From Eutypella sp. D-1 (lineage: Eukaryota > Ascomycota > Sordariomycetes > Xylariales > Diatrypaceae): DNA of 64,000 bases. Of this stretch, positions 19,398 through 31,405 are shown piece after piece (within the stretch, counting starts at the first letter, position 1; each line of letters opens with the position of its first letter). The DNA lies in NCBI GenBank assembly GCA_023313575.1, contig JAJTTP010000001.1, positions 3,782,001 through 3,846,000 of the forward strand, given 5' to 3'. The notes under the pieces are model-generated. The model was not told the origin of the DNA and ran no database searches. It saw nothing but the letters and a program-made list of their open reading frames with translations. The translations under genes and the position numbers were made by a program.

Positions 19398-21170
19398 TCA
19401 GCACGGCTGTGTAGGGTGCTTGCGAGAAACAGACGAAGCAGAACCAAGGAGATTGATGTGGGAGATCAAATCATCGTGCCCGAACGCCATGAACGCAGGA
19501 CGCCGGAATGCTAGGCCGTTCCACTCAATTTTTACTACACTAATTAGCCTTTTGCCTATATAGTAGAGCAGAATCAAAGACACATACCTGGGGGCCCAGG
19601 CCACCAGGAGGAGGACCTTGAGGACCGTTGCCGCCGAAACCAGGACCGCCAAAAGGACCGGGACCGGGACCAGGGCCAGGCGGGCCTTGGGGTCCGGGAG
19701 GAAAGTAATGGGGAGGAGGGGGTGCAGGGCGGTACGGCGTACCGACGCCGGAGTTGTTCTGGGAACGCCCCCATGAGAGCCGAACGCGCGAGTTTCCAAT
19801 GGGGTAACCCTGCATCTGGTTGATGGCCATTTCCGCGGCATGGCGATGGACAAACTGGACGAAGCCGCAGCCCTTACCGGGAGGGATCTTGACGTAAGTT
19901 ATCTCACCAAATCCCTGGAAGAAGGATCGCAGCTCATCCTCAGTTACGTAACCAGATAGCCCACCGACAAAGACCGTGGTGTTGTTCGGGTCGGTGAATT
20001 GGTTCATGGCCAGAGGACTGAAAGACGCCGCCGCACCTTGACCCTGCTGGGGGTAGCCATAGCCGGGCTGCTGCTGTTGCATCCACGGCTGGGACATTCC
20101 ACCGTGGATTTGAGGGGGGGTCTGTGCCATTTGGGGACCGCCAAACTGCTGGAACTGTCCGCCACCTTGGTGACCACTGTAGTTACGTTAGAACTGTACG
20201 ACGGTGCCCGGCACGGGCTTCTTTTGTTCATGTGTAAATGCGAGGAAATAGGTGTGGAAAATTGGATGGGAGCATACCGGTTCTTGGGAGTAGCTGGGGA
20301 CACGCGCATGGGCCGATTGCCGCAGTATACACCTTGCATCTCGACTAGCGCTCTCTGTTGATCCTGCTCATCTGAGAAGCGAACGAAACCATACCCTCTC
20401 GATTGTCCGGTTTGTTGATCGGTCATGATCTTGGCACTCTTGCAAGAGGCGAAACGAGCCTGGAAAAGGGCGACCAAGACGAATTCGTTGACTTCGTGAC
20501 CAAGATCACCCACGAAGATAGAGTACTCGGGGCTGCGGTCGTCACGTCGGTCGACAAGGCCGCCACCCGAGGCCCAGTTAAGACGAAAGACTCGGTCCGA
20601 GTTGGGCACCGGGGTGCCATTCAGCTGAAGTGCCTTATTGGCGGCATCCGGATTGTTGAATTCAACAAAGCAGTACCCAGCGTTGCTAGAATCACGTAAG
20701 TTAGTTAGCAAATACAAGACGATATAAATTTTGAGCCAGAAACTATTATGACGGACACGGCGAATGAAAGCAAATTCAAGGCAAGGATACATACCCAGAG
20801 TGTCTGTCGCGAATGATCTTGACGTTGACATTCTCGCTCATGGTAGACTGGAAGACGGAACGAATGAAACCCTCGTCCATCCAGCCAGCAAGTTCGCCCA
20901 TCCTGCGCCCATGTAGTTAGAACCAACGCCATAGGATTTGGCAAGTAATTAAGTAACGATTGGGCACAACACTTACCAGAGGGTCTGGCGAGCGGAGTCG
21001 TTCGAAGGATAACCCGAAGCGACATCGCCGCCACCCTGACCGTTCGGGGGAGGAATGGGAAGACCGCCAGCTGCAACACCGGGTGCGCCAGCAGCTTGAG
21101 AACCAGCATCTCCTTGGGATCCCGAGCCATTCGAGGTGGGCTTGCCGGGGAATGCGTTAAAGGACTCCAT
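19398..21170 (-). CDS. Three-RRM RNA-binding protein (Csx1 / Nam8 / TIA-1-like)
   Basis: Minus-strand exons are 21170-20977, 20902-20795, 20685-20278, 20176-19588 and probably 19523-19398, giving 474 residues. RRM1 spans the first two introns (WMGELAGWMDEGFIRSVF ... GNAGYCFVEF). RRM2 starts SIFVGDLGHEV with RNP1-like RGYGFVRF. RRM3 starts TTVFVGGLSGYV with RNP1-like GCGFVQFV. The linkers are Gln/Gly-rich and the C-terminus is Pro/Gly-rich. Family knowledge: fission yeast Csx1 stabilises stress mRNAs and budding yeast Nam8 acts in U1 snRNP and meiotic splicing. The last intron (19524-19587) has a good GTATGT donor but an unusual GAG acceptor. If it is retained, the protein ends at 19540 after a short alternative tail. 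The upstream 10 kb is gene-poor and may contain a long leader. Confidence 0.85.
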
Positions 21171-24100
21171 CTTTATCTTTGACTGTCCAACGCGAGTTAG
21201 TACCGTTCTCGGAACCCTCATCATCATTGGCCCGTCGCGCGAAATAACTAGATGGAACTGAAGGATATGACAAGAGGATGGAATGTTTTTGCGACGATCT
21301 GTGGTGGTTGTGATGGTACTTGAGAATGAAAGAAAGAGAAGAGTTGCGCGATAAACATGAAGGCAGCCCCACATTAGCCAGGGAAGGTGCGCCGAAGTAT
21401 AATAGGAAGTGAAGGCAAGTAACTCAATGCAGAATACAGCAGAGTTCCAGCTTGTGCAATGGTAAATGGAACGCGCCAAACAATGTGGAAGGGGCTAATG
21501 TAAAATACACTCAAGGGAAGACTCTACGGTTTTTCTTGGGATGTTGAGGGTGCCAGGTTGGTGGGGGTGTTGGTAAAACGGAAAGAGTACATGAGGATAT
21601 CGCAGATATGGAAGGTGCGACCTGCCGGTACTTCGAGTGGGCAAGCAGGGTAGAATGCAAACAAACAGTATTGGGCATCTCAACTTACTAAGTACTGCTA
21701 GGGATCGTGGAAATGAATTCCGGATTGCGCCAAAGAATGATGGATGTAAAGGGGAACGTCGCAACGTCGGTCTGCTTCAAGCAAAAGTTGTTAGTCCTAA
21801 TGATTATGAGTAGATGATGTTCTTGTAGTAAGATGATATGGATCGTCCGATTAAGGTGTGGGCGTGCAGTACTCCAACGGAAATCGCAAGAAGACTGAAT
21901 GAATAATCCGATGACATTTTAGGAGCAGATAAAACAAGTATTTGGGGTGATGGGGTATAGGGGTGAAGGGGTGGAGCAACCACTCGACGCTGGGATTCAA
22001 GCAACTTAGGTAATCGAGTATGGAGGGGTATGGTATATATATGCTCTGGCAAATGAGAGTTGCGGAGGAACCTTAGGCAAAGTTTCTCACAAGGTTGACT
22101 CACCAGAGAAAGTTTGATGTAATTCGATGGAAAAAGAGTTTCCTTGATTCTCTACCTACGTAGGAGAGAATGACCTATTATAGAATAGAGTAAGCCAAGG
22201 TTCTCTTCTCACATTGGGCATAATAGGACAAGACATGAATCAAAATTGGTGATATGATGTGACTTGGAATAGTTGCAGGGAATTTCGTGGTTGAATCGAT
22301 GCCAATCCAGCACAAAACTGAATATGAGTAATGATTGATTACAGCAAGTCTGCCTGGATCTTTGCGGGGCCCTGTTGTAGATTCTTTCAACCATCTAGGC
22401 AGAATCGTCAAATGGACCATCGCCAGGCAACCATGTTGGTGGTAGTTGACAACTTCAACTCAATGCAAACGCGCAAGTGCCCACAGAACCATAGAACCAC
22501 GTACAGTCGGGGGTAGCTCCCAGTGGCAATGACTCGCATGAGAATCGTCTTATAATATTCCTATACTCATTAAACCACAGATACAGCCCAGAACACACAG
22601 CTTATTGGAAGAGAGAAGGCATGTACAGAGGATATTGGTAAGATGGCAAAGTGATCATAACCCAATTTGAACTGTATGGCTGGCAGAAGTGGAAAATTGC
22701 TGAGCGGCACTTGTGTAGTTGAACTCGCACTGTCCTTAGTAAGACAAGATGCTCCATCCTAAGGAACCACTCGGCACCAATGTGGAAGTAGCAGCTCGAT
22801 ACCTTTAGACGACGAATTCCACCGGCTTGGATATCGATAAATGAACACTCGCCACAGATCGAGGGCAATGTGAATGAACGCAGTGTGTATGATACAAGCA
22901 CGGCTCACATCAAGCCAAATTCAAGGTCGAAACCGAAAGCAAGGATGAAACTTACTCAGACGACAATGAAGAACCAGGTATCCAGATCTTATAAATCAGA
23001 GACGCCGGGAACGAATACCAACGCCCTCCAGCTGCTGTTGCAGGTATGGCGTAGAATGCAAAGGCCGGGAACCGAAGCCCTATGTAGAACTTGTCCGTTT
23101 CACCTTCGAAAGAGCTCGAAGATGCTTGATCGTTTGAGGCGAGAATCGAAACGTTAAAGTCGTAATATAACGTAAGGATGAAAACCTTCAGGTCGTAAAC
23201 CTATGTCAAAAGTGTCAGCATCTTGGGCTTGGTCATCCATAGTCATAAATAACAATATAGGCTAGGCTTTCAGCGTTCGAGATCAATCCACAAAGGCCAG
23301 TCGTTATTGGGAGAGGTCCAGGATTTCTTTTGTAAGGCAAAGCTGATCACGAGGTTGTTGCGATTAGATTGGCTCCTCCGGCTAGAGTGTTCGTGGAATG
23401 CTGAAATATTCGCTGAAATATCCGAGCACGGTACTCAATGCTCGATGCTTGTGCGTAGGTGAAGGCCAAACAAAGTTGTTACGCAACAGATGTGACACGA
23501 GAAGTTGTCGGGAAAAACTGCCATCCGCAACCCATGATATTGCCAAGTACCAATGTGGGGGCTCACGAGCCGTCACTTATTTGACGGAAGCGAGATAATT
23601 ATATTCTCCAGTCCCTGGCACGAGATGGCGCGGCCTCCCTGGATCATCTCACCGCCATCAATGGCAGGCGTCCAGGCTTTGAATGGCGGAGCCAGCGCAG
23701 TTTCGTGGACGGCTGATGGCTTTCATCGGAGTGTATCGTGGTCTGTTGAACAGGTGTGGTTTGCGACGCGAGCTAATCTGACCACTGGACAAGTTTGGAT
23801 CTCGAGAACATTTCACCTTCGACAGAAATTCTCGACTCAAGAGGTGCGGTGGCCTAGGTTCCAAAAAGCATAGCGGCCTAGGCTGTTTGGAAGTGATAGG
23901 CGTAGTACATTCTGTAGTAAGCACCTAGCGAATCGTGTCTGGCGAAGTAGAGCCGTATCGTATCGTTCAGTATGGGGAAGCACGCTCAGAATTCGTGTCC
24001 AATTTCTAAGTTTGCCGGTATATGAATGAAGGTGCTCGGTCGTACAGGCCTTGTGATAGCAATGAGACCGACGCAGGAGATGAAGCGGTAGCATTGAACG

Positions 24101-25139
24101 AAGATGAACGTAGGTGAAAGCCAAAATGCGAACAAGGCAGTTCATGAGATGATTGATCCGTGTCGGTACCGGTTAATGAATGCCTGCTGAGTATGACCGC
24201 TGACAGCGACTAGAAATCCTTACACGGTACGTTGACACCTCGTTTTGTGAAAGTGGGCGCAAAACGGGGCGACTCGAACGTGGACAATATTCCTCCCATT
24301 GGGCACCGGGGGACAAGGTTTCGATGGGAGAACCGGTCTGGGTATCAAGAGCATTCGTCGCGTCGTGTGGGTTGGACTGGTTTCATTGAAAAGCTCCTCG
24401 TGGCATCGGTGAAACGGAGGCTGTTCGGTCTAGGCACGTGGTAGAGCAGAGTGGTAGGGCAAAGCGACGTTCGAGTAGCCAAGTCCCCGCATGGTATTTG
24501 TATAAATAGGTTTCCATGCGCACACGAGGGCCATGCGGACAGCTTCCACGGCAGGTGGATTGACCATATCAAGAAGCAATTGGCACCATTAATGAGCATT
24601 GGATGACCCGACACTTAACCCATGAACAATATGTCGTCAAGCTTCGGTAATGTTTGTCGCGGGAAAAGGGGGTAGGCTCTGAAGTGGGGCCGATCGCCAA
24701 AAGATTGTCGAGGTCCGGGTTGGTGAGGGCAGCAGATGCGACTTTAGCACAAATGCTGCTAGGATGCGGGGCATGACATCAATTGGTTGCGCATGGTCAA
24801 CGACCTCAGTGCGGCGTTCAATATCTCTGCTGCGCCCTACAAGAAAGGCATGCTTCTAGAATATCGTGATGACACGAAGCACCCACATGTGCAAAGCCAA
24901 AATATGCAATAAGATGCATTCTTGGGGCTGAACGTGTCAAAATACCAAACATTCCATTCCAGCTTTGCGCGAAGGACGCATTCATGTCATGGTGGGTGGG
25001 TGCCGTCTCCCCCGCTGTGACTAGCTTGACCACGGATGAATTTGCGTTCGCGATTAAGACGCTGCTAGGACCCAAGGTAGGCAGGTTTTGATAATCGAGT
25101 CGCCTGCGCGACCAAGGTGGACTCGAACGCTGAAAAGCC

Positions 25140-25860
25140 CACACATATGTAGACGGAGATGTAAGGGAGAATGGGGGGGGGAGAAGAAGAAAAAAGGCAC
25201 TCACTTTGTAATCACCTAATTAGACTTGGCTGATACAACGTCGTGAAGTAGCGGACACAAAAAGCGCCTTGATCAACGCCGATAATAGAAAAGACCGGAG
25301 AGGAAGGATGACGAGACGTAATATGCGTAAGGACGACAGCCCAGCTCGTCAAGATCGTGTTGCGCCTGGATGTGGTATGGCAGGATAGGAGAGGAAGGAG
25401 CCGGAAGCACGCCGTAAGATTTTGGTAGACAAAACCCGCAAGTGGAACTTCTGCGACGATCCGAGGGACTCAAGGGGGGGAGGGGGAAGAAGACAGGTTA
25501 CCGAGGTGGGCTGCAGGCACGCACACACGCACGCACAAGACTTACAGGCACACACCACTGAGCATACAGCAAGCGCGAAATGAGGAGAATGCCTCTTGAA
25601 CTAAACGCACGCAAAGGGAATTCGAGGGAAGAGCGTGTGCGAAGGAGGCGAGAACGAAAAGGCTGACTCGGACGATGATTGTAGTCAATTAGAAGACTCA
25701 AGAGAACGGGGAAGGAAGAAAAAAGTAAAATGAGAGAGGGAGTGAGAGTCGGGTGTGCTAGAAAAGAAGAGAAAACGCACGACAAGCAAGAAACAAAAGC
25801 AGACGACAACGATAGTGCTGGTTTGGGTTTGCTCTTGCTGTGGATGAGGGTGAAGGTGGG
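25140..25860 (-). promoter_or_regulatory. Pyrimidine-rich block (minus strand), possible distant promoter/leader start
   Basis: The plus strand here is dominated by G and A runs (for example GGGGGGGGGAGAAGAAG near 25172 and GGGGGGGAGGGGGAAGAAG near 25475). The minus strand is therefore CT-rich, as is common at fungal transcription starts. The nearest minus-strand gene downstream is the RRM gene at 21170, about 4 kb away. If used, this implies a very long leader or a separate non-coding transcript. Confidence 0.3.
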
Positions 25861-26099
25861 AAAGAAAATTTGGTGGAATCTAAATCGGCCTGAGTGGAGA
25901 GAGTAAAAGGTACAAGAATACAGTTAGCCTTTTACGGGTCTTTAGCGTTAGCTTTTAGAGCTTTTAGGACACGACGAGACAGGGAAGCTCCCAATGGCCC
26001 GGAGTGGATCTCACTCCATCCACTGAGCGAGGGGTGGAAAGAAAAAAAAAAGAGTTTTGAGCTGCTTGCCTGCTTGTCTACTAACGGGCTGATTAACCT

Positions 26100-26580
26100 C
26101 TAGGTGCGTAGCTACATGCTAACCTAAATTAGAGGAGTACCTAGGTAAGTACGTAGGTTTTTTAGTTTTAGCTTGTCTAGGTAATATTGCCAGTAGCCTT
26201 AGGTCTAGGTACGATGTAAAAAGGAAAGCCTGCCTACATAGTAGCTTACCTGCAGCGGCGTAAGCTTAAACTTACAAGAAACCCTCGAAGAGAAAATCCA
26301 AAGAAAAAAAATCCCAAAAGGAATCAATCCTGTGGCCGCTATCTGCCGCGCTAGTAAGCCTATTACACTAAGGCAAGTGAAGTTAGGTAGGTACTTTGTC
26401 TGTTACTTGTGTAAGTATTCTTTGCACTATTGTATACTACGTACCCAGGCTGGTATGGACACTGTACTAAAATTTTGGGGTTTTTTTATAGATGTTGGTA
26501 GGTGTGTATGTATACCTATATATGCTTGGTGTCTGTATGTACCTTAGGTAGGTATGTATATATCGTATATACATATGTTG
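26100..26580. repeat. TAGGTA/CCTAGG-rich tract
   Basis: Repeated short motifs such as GTACCTAGGTAAGTAC, TCTAGGTAC and CCTTAGGTAGGTATG occur through this AT-rich stretch. The same motif family recurs only between genes elsewhere in the window. Confidence 0.45.
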
Positions 26581-29500
26581 TCTTATACATGCCCAGGTAT
26601 GTCAAGGCACTTTGGTAATTAAAAATTGTCAGAGATACAGTAGTACATCGAGATCCGTCCACATGTGGTTGCATGTCAGGTACTTCAGTATGCAGCCATC
26701 TGAGAATAAGGGGGCCGTCCCAAGGTTGCAACGTAGTCACAAACATGCGCAAATCCCGACGTTCAGCCAGCTGTGTACGTAGGTGTATCTATAAGGAGGG
26801 TGTGAGCCAATAGTGAAGTGATATTCGTCCATTGCTATATCCATATGGACGTCTGATAGTATAGGTAGGCAGGCTTCGATTTATATGCACTTTTACGAGT
26901 TAACTTTACTACCTGTGCAGGGTCTTGTACAACATTTTAACTTTCTACTTGCTGACGGTTTAATGCACGACAATTGACTTTGAATCCGCCTAGGTTGCAT
27001 TCGGGCCGGCCGGGAAGGGAAAGGAAATCATAAAACTTGAACCCCTCTCCCCCTCGCTCCCTGCGGAAACAAATCTTGTTATATGCGCCCATATATATTC
27101 ATATAGGCAAGTGGTGGGTAGGTAGGTAAACTTGAAATGCCATATATATGTTGCCTCAACAGCTCATGTGTGATTACAATGTTTTCGGCTATAAGAATAC
27201 ATATATAGATAGGGTACTACTAGCACTGTCCGTAGTCAGACGTAAGGGGAGAGTAAATCTATTCACGTACTGGGTTCAAGCCTGTGAACCGTACATAGCA
27301 ATTGCGTGCTTTATCAATTACGTACTTAAAGTATTTCGATGATCCCCTTGAAAGCTTTGGAAGTACAGCAGCGCGGCTACGATGTGCCTGAAACGATGGA
27401 AATGTAGGACACGGGTAACTCACGGCTAGACGTAGCAAATATCCTAGGTCTCCTGTGACCTTGTTCTGGGTATCTGATATGTATGTGATCGCTTCATTGC
27501 TTCGTATACCTATCTAGGTATCTACAACTGGAGCCGCCAAGGAGCATACGAGAGGCATGCCAATAGTGGTGATGATGATAAGCGATAGGGCGGGCTTAGG
27601 GCAACCTAATTAAAACCCGCCGTGGGGTTGATCAATAACTAAAATCTTTTAATGTTTGAAAAACTCCCCACAGCTTTCATTTCGGTGTCGTCATCCCGAG
27701 AGCCCACATTGCAGGCCGGGATATTATACGACTCGACGGCTTATCATAACACAACCTCCAGAGCTCTCATTCGATCGTTAATAATTAGGTATAAAAACAA
27801 CATTGGCCGACTGGCCTTGCTTCATTCAGGTAGACTTGTCTGATTGTTTTTGCTTCAGTTAGCAATCAACCGACCGGTCACCCGTTAGTTATAGTCGATC
27901 AAGTCATCCTCGGGAGAGCCTATCCGTATACAGAAACGTGGATATAGTACATAGTTCCTTTTTGACGTCTGTTTGCTCTGCCCGGTCCGTGCCCAGCTGG
28001 ATTTTCCAAGGGTTTTAATAATAGGAACAGACATAAGCGGGTATTGGTTGTCAGCGTTTGTTCCGCCAACTCCATTTTCCGGGGACGGCACCAACCACGT
28101 TCAAAGCGCAAAGCTCCTAAAAAAGGTCGATACGCTCAGGTGTCTGGTTGAGCTAGATAGTGATTCCGTCTATCTTCCATCGTACAAATGATCCGACGGT
28201 GAACGAAATAAATGTCACAACCCATCAATGAGTGGATATTGTCATAGTGACATGTCGTGCACGATCAGCAGCAGCCTGCATGAATATCTCTACTTTTTCT
28301 TCTTATTCTTCAACTTCCTTCATAGTCATGAGATACTTTGGTAGTTTGGCTCCCTGGACCGGTTGCTCGGTGTTTCCCAGTTCGGTCTGGCCATACCGTC
28401 ACTCCGGATCCCAACCACTTCTAGCGGGTAATTGGGCAGACTATTTGGGCTGCGGCGGTCCAGGGGGCCAACGATCTGAGATTTCATGGTGACGCTGATT
28501 GGTGCATCATATCCAGACTATGTGCGCCCCAATGCATGGACATACGGAGGAAGCTGGTAGTATAAAGCATTTCATGGGTGGGCCATCTGATTTTTTCCCC
28601 CATGGCATTCATTCGATCCTAAGCTAAGTCAGTCATTGACAAACAGCCTTCTGAAAGTAGGCCAGCCTGTCAACAACATGCATTGACCAACGCCCGGAAT
28701 GACGGGTCCTGCCGTAGCAGGTACATAATTTAAGCAGCATGAAGCTGGAGCATCCCCAGGCGACCCGACAAGATTACACGCGTGAAATAGCGAAAGGGCC
28801 CGCTCATACCTAGGTAAGAGGACCTGAGACTGAATTTTTGAAATTCTAAATCGGCGCGTAGCGTCACAGCCCCGGAATCGCAACGACCTGCATCACCCCT
28901 GTCTTGCTGAACACCCCTCGATGATACATCTATATCGAGATGAAAATGCAACCTGTGACAGAGTAGTAGTCAAGTCGTAAGGGCGTATTAAGGTGAGACT
29001 CTTCGGAGTCGAGCTCGACGCGACCCAGAGCTACCATTGGAGCAGGCACTTCATGCCAGAGTAGAGAACCTCAAGCCATAATTGTGAGGAGTATTTTCCT
29101 TTAGAAAGTTGAGATGCCAATGCCTGCCCACACGTAAGCCAAACACCTATGTGTCCACGAAGCAGTGTACTGTGTGGGTGAAGGAAACCCAAGCGCTTGG
29201 GGTTTGTCAGTAGATCAACTAAGATCGGCTCGTTGGCGTTCGTTTGCTATCCGGTGAATAGGGCGTGTCCCCATTAGTCGCGTCTCCTGATGTCAGTATA
29301 TGGCAAGCTGGTAAGAACACACCAACTTCACTGCTTCACTAGTCGGTTAGTTCAGGTAAAATCATCCATGGATGTACCTGTATCTTTCTCTTGTCTTCCA
29401 TGCCGCCATTTTAGTCATAACGCGCAATTACGCGCATGCAGGTAGCCACTAGCGCTGGGCCTGGAACGACACCTTGAGATGAAATTCATCCTCACTGGTG

Positions 29501-29871
29501 ATGAGCGCGGCCCGGGGATAAGCTATTTGCCAGATATGTATGAGATTGGGCCCTTCTTGGCCCTGCAGCGACCAGGCGCAAGAAAGGCTTGAAGGGAAAG
29601 AGTAGGGTCGGTTTGGCAAAATGCCGGAAGATGCAAACATTCTCTCATTTGGTGAACCCGTTTACTTTACGGTCGGTCGATATTAGCATATAACAGTCTC
29701 GGGACTCTCGTCACCAAGCCTCGACCCCAGCAAACCATCAAAAAGTTTACGCCGGGGCGGGCAGTCCTTTCGCATCCAGCACTGAAGCAGATTGAGGGGT
29801 TCAAATGCTGTCTCTCCATTACTTTACATAAGTAACACTACAACCATGCCCAGGTGGTCATGGTCTACAAC

Positions 29872-29942
29872 TCTACCTCTACCTACATAGGCCTAGGTAG
29901 GTAGTCAGGTAGGAGGATGCCCAGGTACCGGGCAGGTATGAT
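29872..29942. repeat. TAGG-type simple repeat tract
   Basis: Contains CCTCTACCTACATAGG, CCTAGGTAGGTAG, CAGGTAGG and CCAGGTACCGGGCAGGTA, degenerate tandem TAGG/CCTA units. Confidence 0.45.
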
Positions 29943-31405
29943 CTAGTTACATAGATGGGCCCACTCTAGAGAATCTTCACTTTCAGGGCTAGGGCTAATC
30001 TTCCCTTTACAAGTCCACTCCAGCACTGAATGCCATACCCATTACCAAGCTCCCATCCGTGGATCATGATTGCTCGAGATGCTCCTGCGTGGCTTCCACA
30101 CGATTTGAATTCGGTCCAGAATAGCGCCCGCGGTTGTTATACTGAGAGGTTTTGTACAATGATTTGTTCAATGTCCCTCGTGATTCAACGTTTAGTTCTC
30201 CCGGGTATCCGAACCATTTCTCCGCCCTAACTAGCAGTCTTACCATGTACACACTTAGCCTGAGAGCTCCACCCCAAGGCGATGCCGCTAAAATAATCTC
30301 CAAGTGAGTTCGCGCAACGGGTTTGCCGACCACTACTGCATTTAGACCCGAGGCCACAAATCCCGGTTCTGTATGTAGAGGTAGACGATTTCCCTTCATG
30401 AGGGGATGATGGGGCCAGGAGGGGATGATAGTGCCGGCATGTTTCTTCGTCAAAACTGTAGCTCCAAGAAAGCAGCCTCAATTCGAACTTCTGTACATTG
30501 ACGCTTTCTACTTGATCCACCGCATTGCCCCAGCGTCGATTCGCCTCGATATAGACGGCCCAGATTTAGATACGGTTCAACTATGAGGCTCCCTGATGGC
30601 AATCCCCATCTTCCGCCTCCCAAACGAAGCAGGTGGGTGGTAGAGAAAGAGCATATATATATCCAAAGAAACATATTTAGGTCGCTATGGATCAGCTACA
30701 GCTCCGTCGAGACGATCACATCACCACATACCCAACAAAATACACCACTCAAAGATGCAAACCCCCTATGCTTTGAGCGCCAGTTGCTTCAGAATGTCTA
30801 TCCCAAGGTGACGTTAATTGCAACCACTGGTGCCTTGGAGCCTTCGCCCAACCACTAAAAGTGGAATATCACCACGCAATGTGATAAATATCTGGGTACT
30901 GTTGGACTACACGAGAAAGAATCCAGTAGAAGCCCCAAGCTTAAGACAATGTTAGTCAGCGGGTAAAGCAGATAAATCATCCGTTTGCAAGTGGCAAGGC
31001 TATGATCAGCTGGCACGTAGGTGTGGGGCAGCTGCGCTGGTGACTTAGCATAGAAGCGCCACAACCATAGCTTATCATCTCCTCAACTGCGCCACTACTT
31101 CTGGGTTGCTAGGCCACCTCGATATTGCGTTAACCATTAACATACGTATGCTGGTTGTGCCTACCTAGCAGGTAATCAACGAAGTCATAAACAATATATA
31201 TCTAAGAAGTGAACCACCTTCCACTAAGATCTTGTTTCTGGATGTTACAATGCGTCTCACGTAGATGTGGCTGATTCTGTCTTGTTTTGCGGTCCAGTTT
31301 TGCCAGCGTGAACTTTTCCTGATGCAGTCCAATCTCGTCCATCTCCCCACCATCGACGATCCAGCTGCAGATATTTAAAAGTGAACCGGCAGCATCGTCA
31401 GCAAA

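Larger units (their letters stand above)
21171..31405. other. 10 kb gene desert
   Basis: No protein of recognisable family and no tRNA or rRNA found on either strand. The first part (21.2-25.1 kb) lies upstream of the RRM gene. 25140-25860 is strongly purine-rich on the plus strand, listed separately. 26.1-27.2 kb and 29.87-29.95 kb carry many TAGGTA/CCTAGG tracts. The frames that exist are short and start in low-complexity or repeat sequence. Promoter elements for ECM29 must lie near the right end. Confidence 0.5.

Noticed and set aside
25498..25809. 103-residue minus-strand frame starting with ATG
   Set aside because: Composition is that of a CT-rich leader (Ser/Leu/Phe/Arg runs), not of a protein.
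27265..27285. GGGTTCAAGCC, another B-box-like string
   Set aside because: No matching cloverleaf arms upstream.
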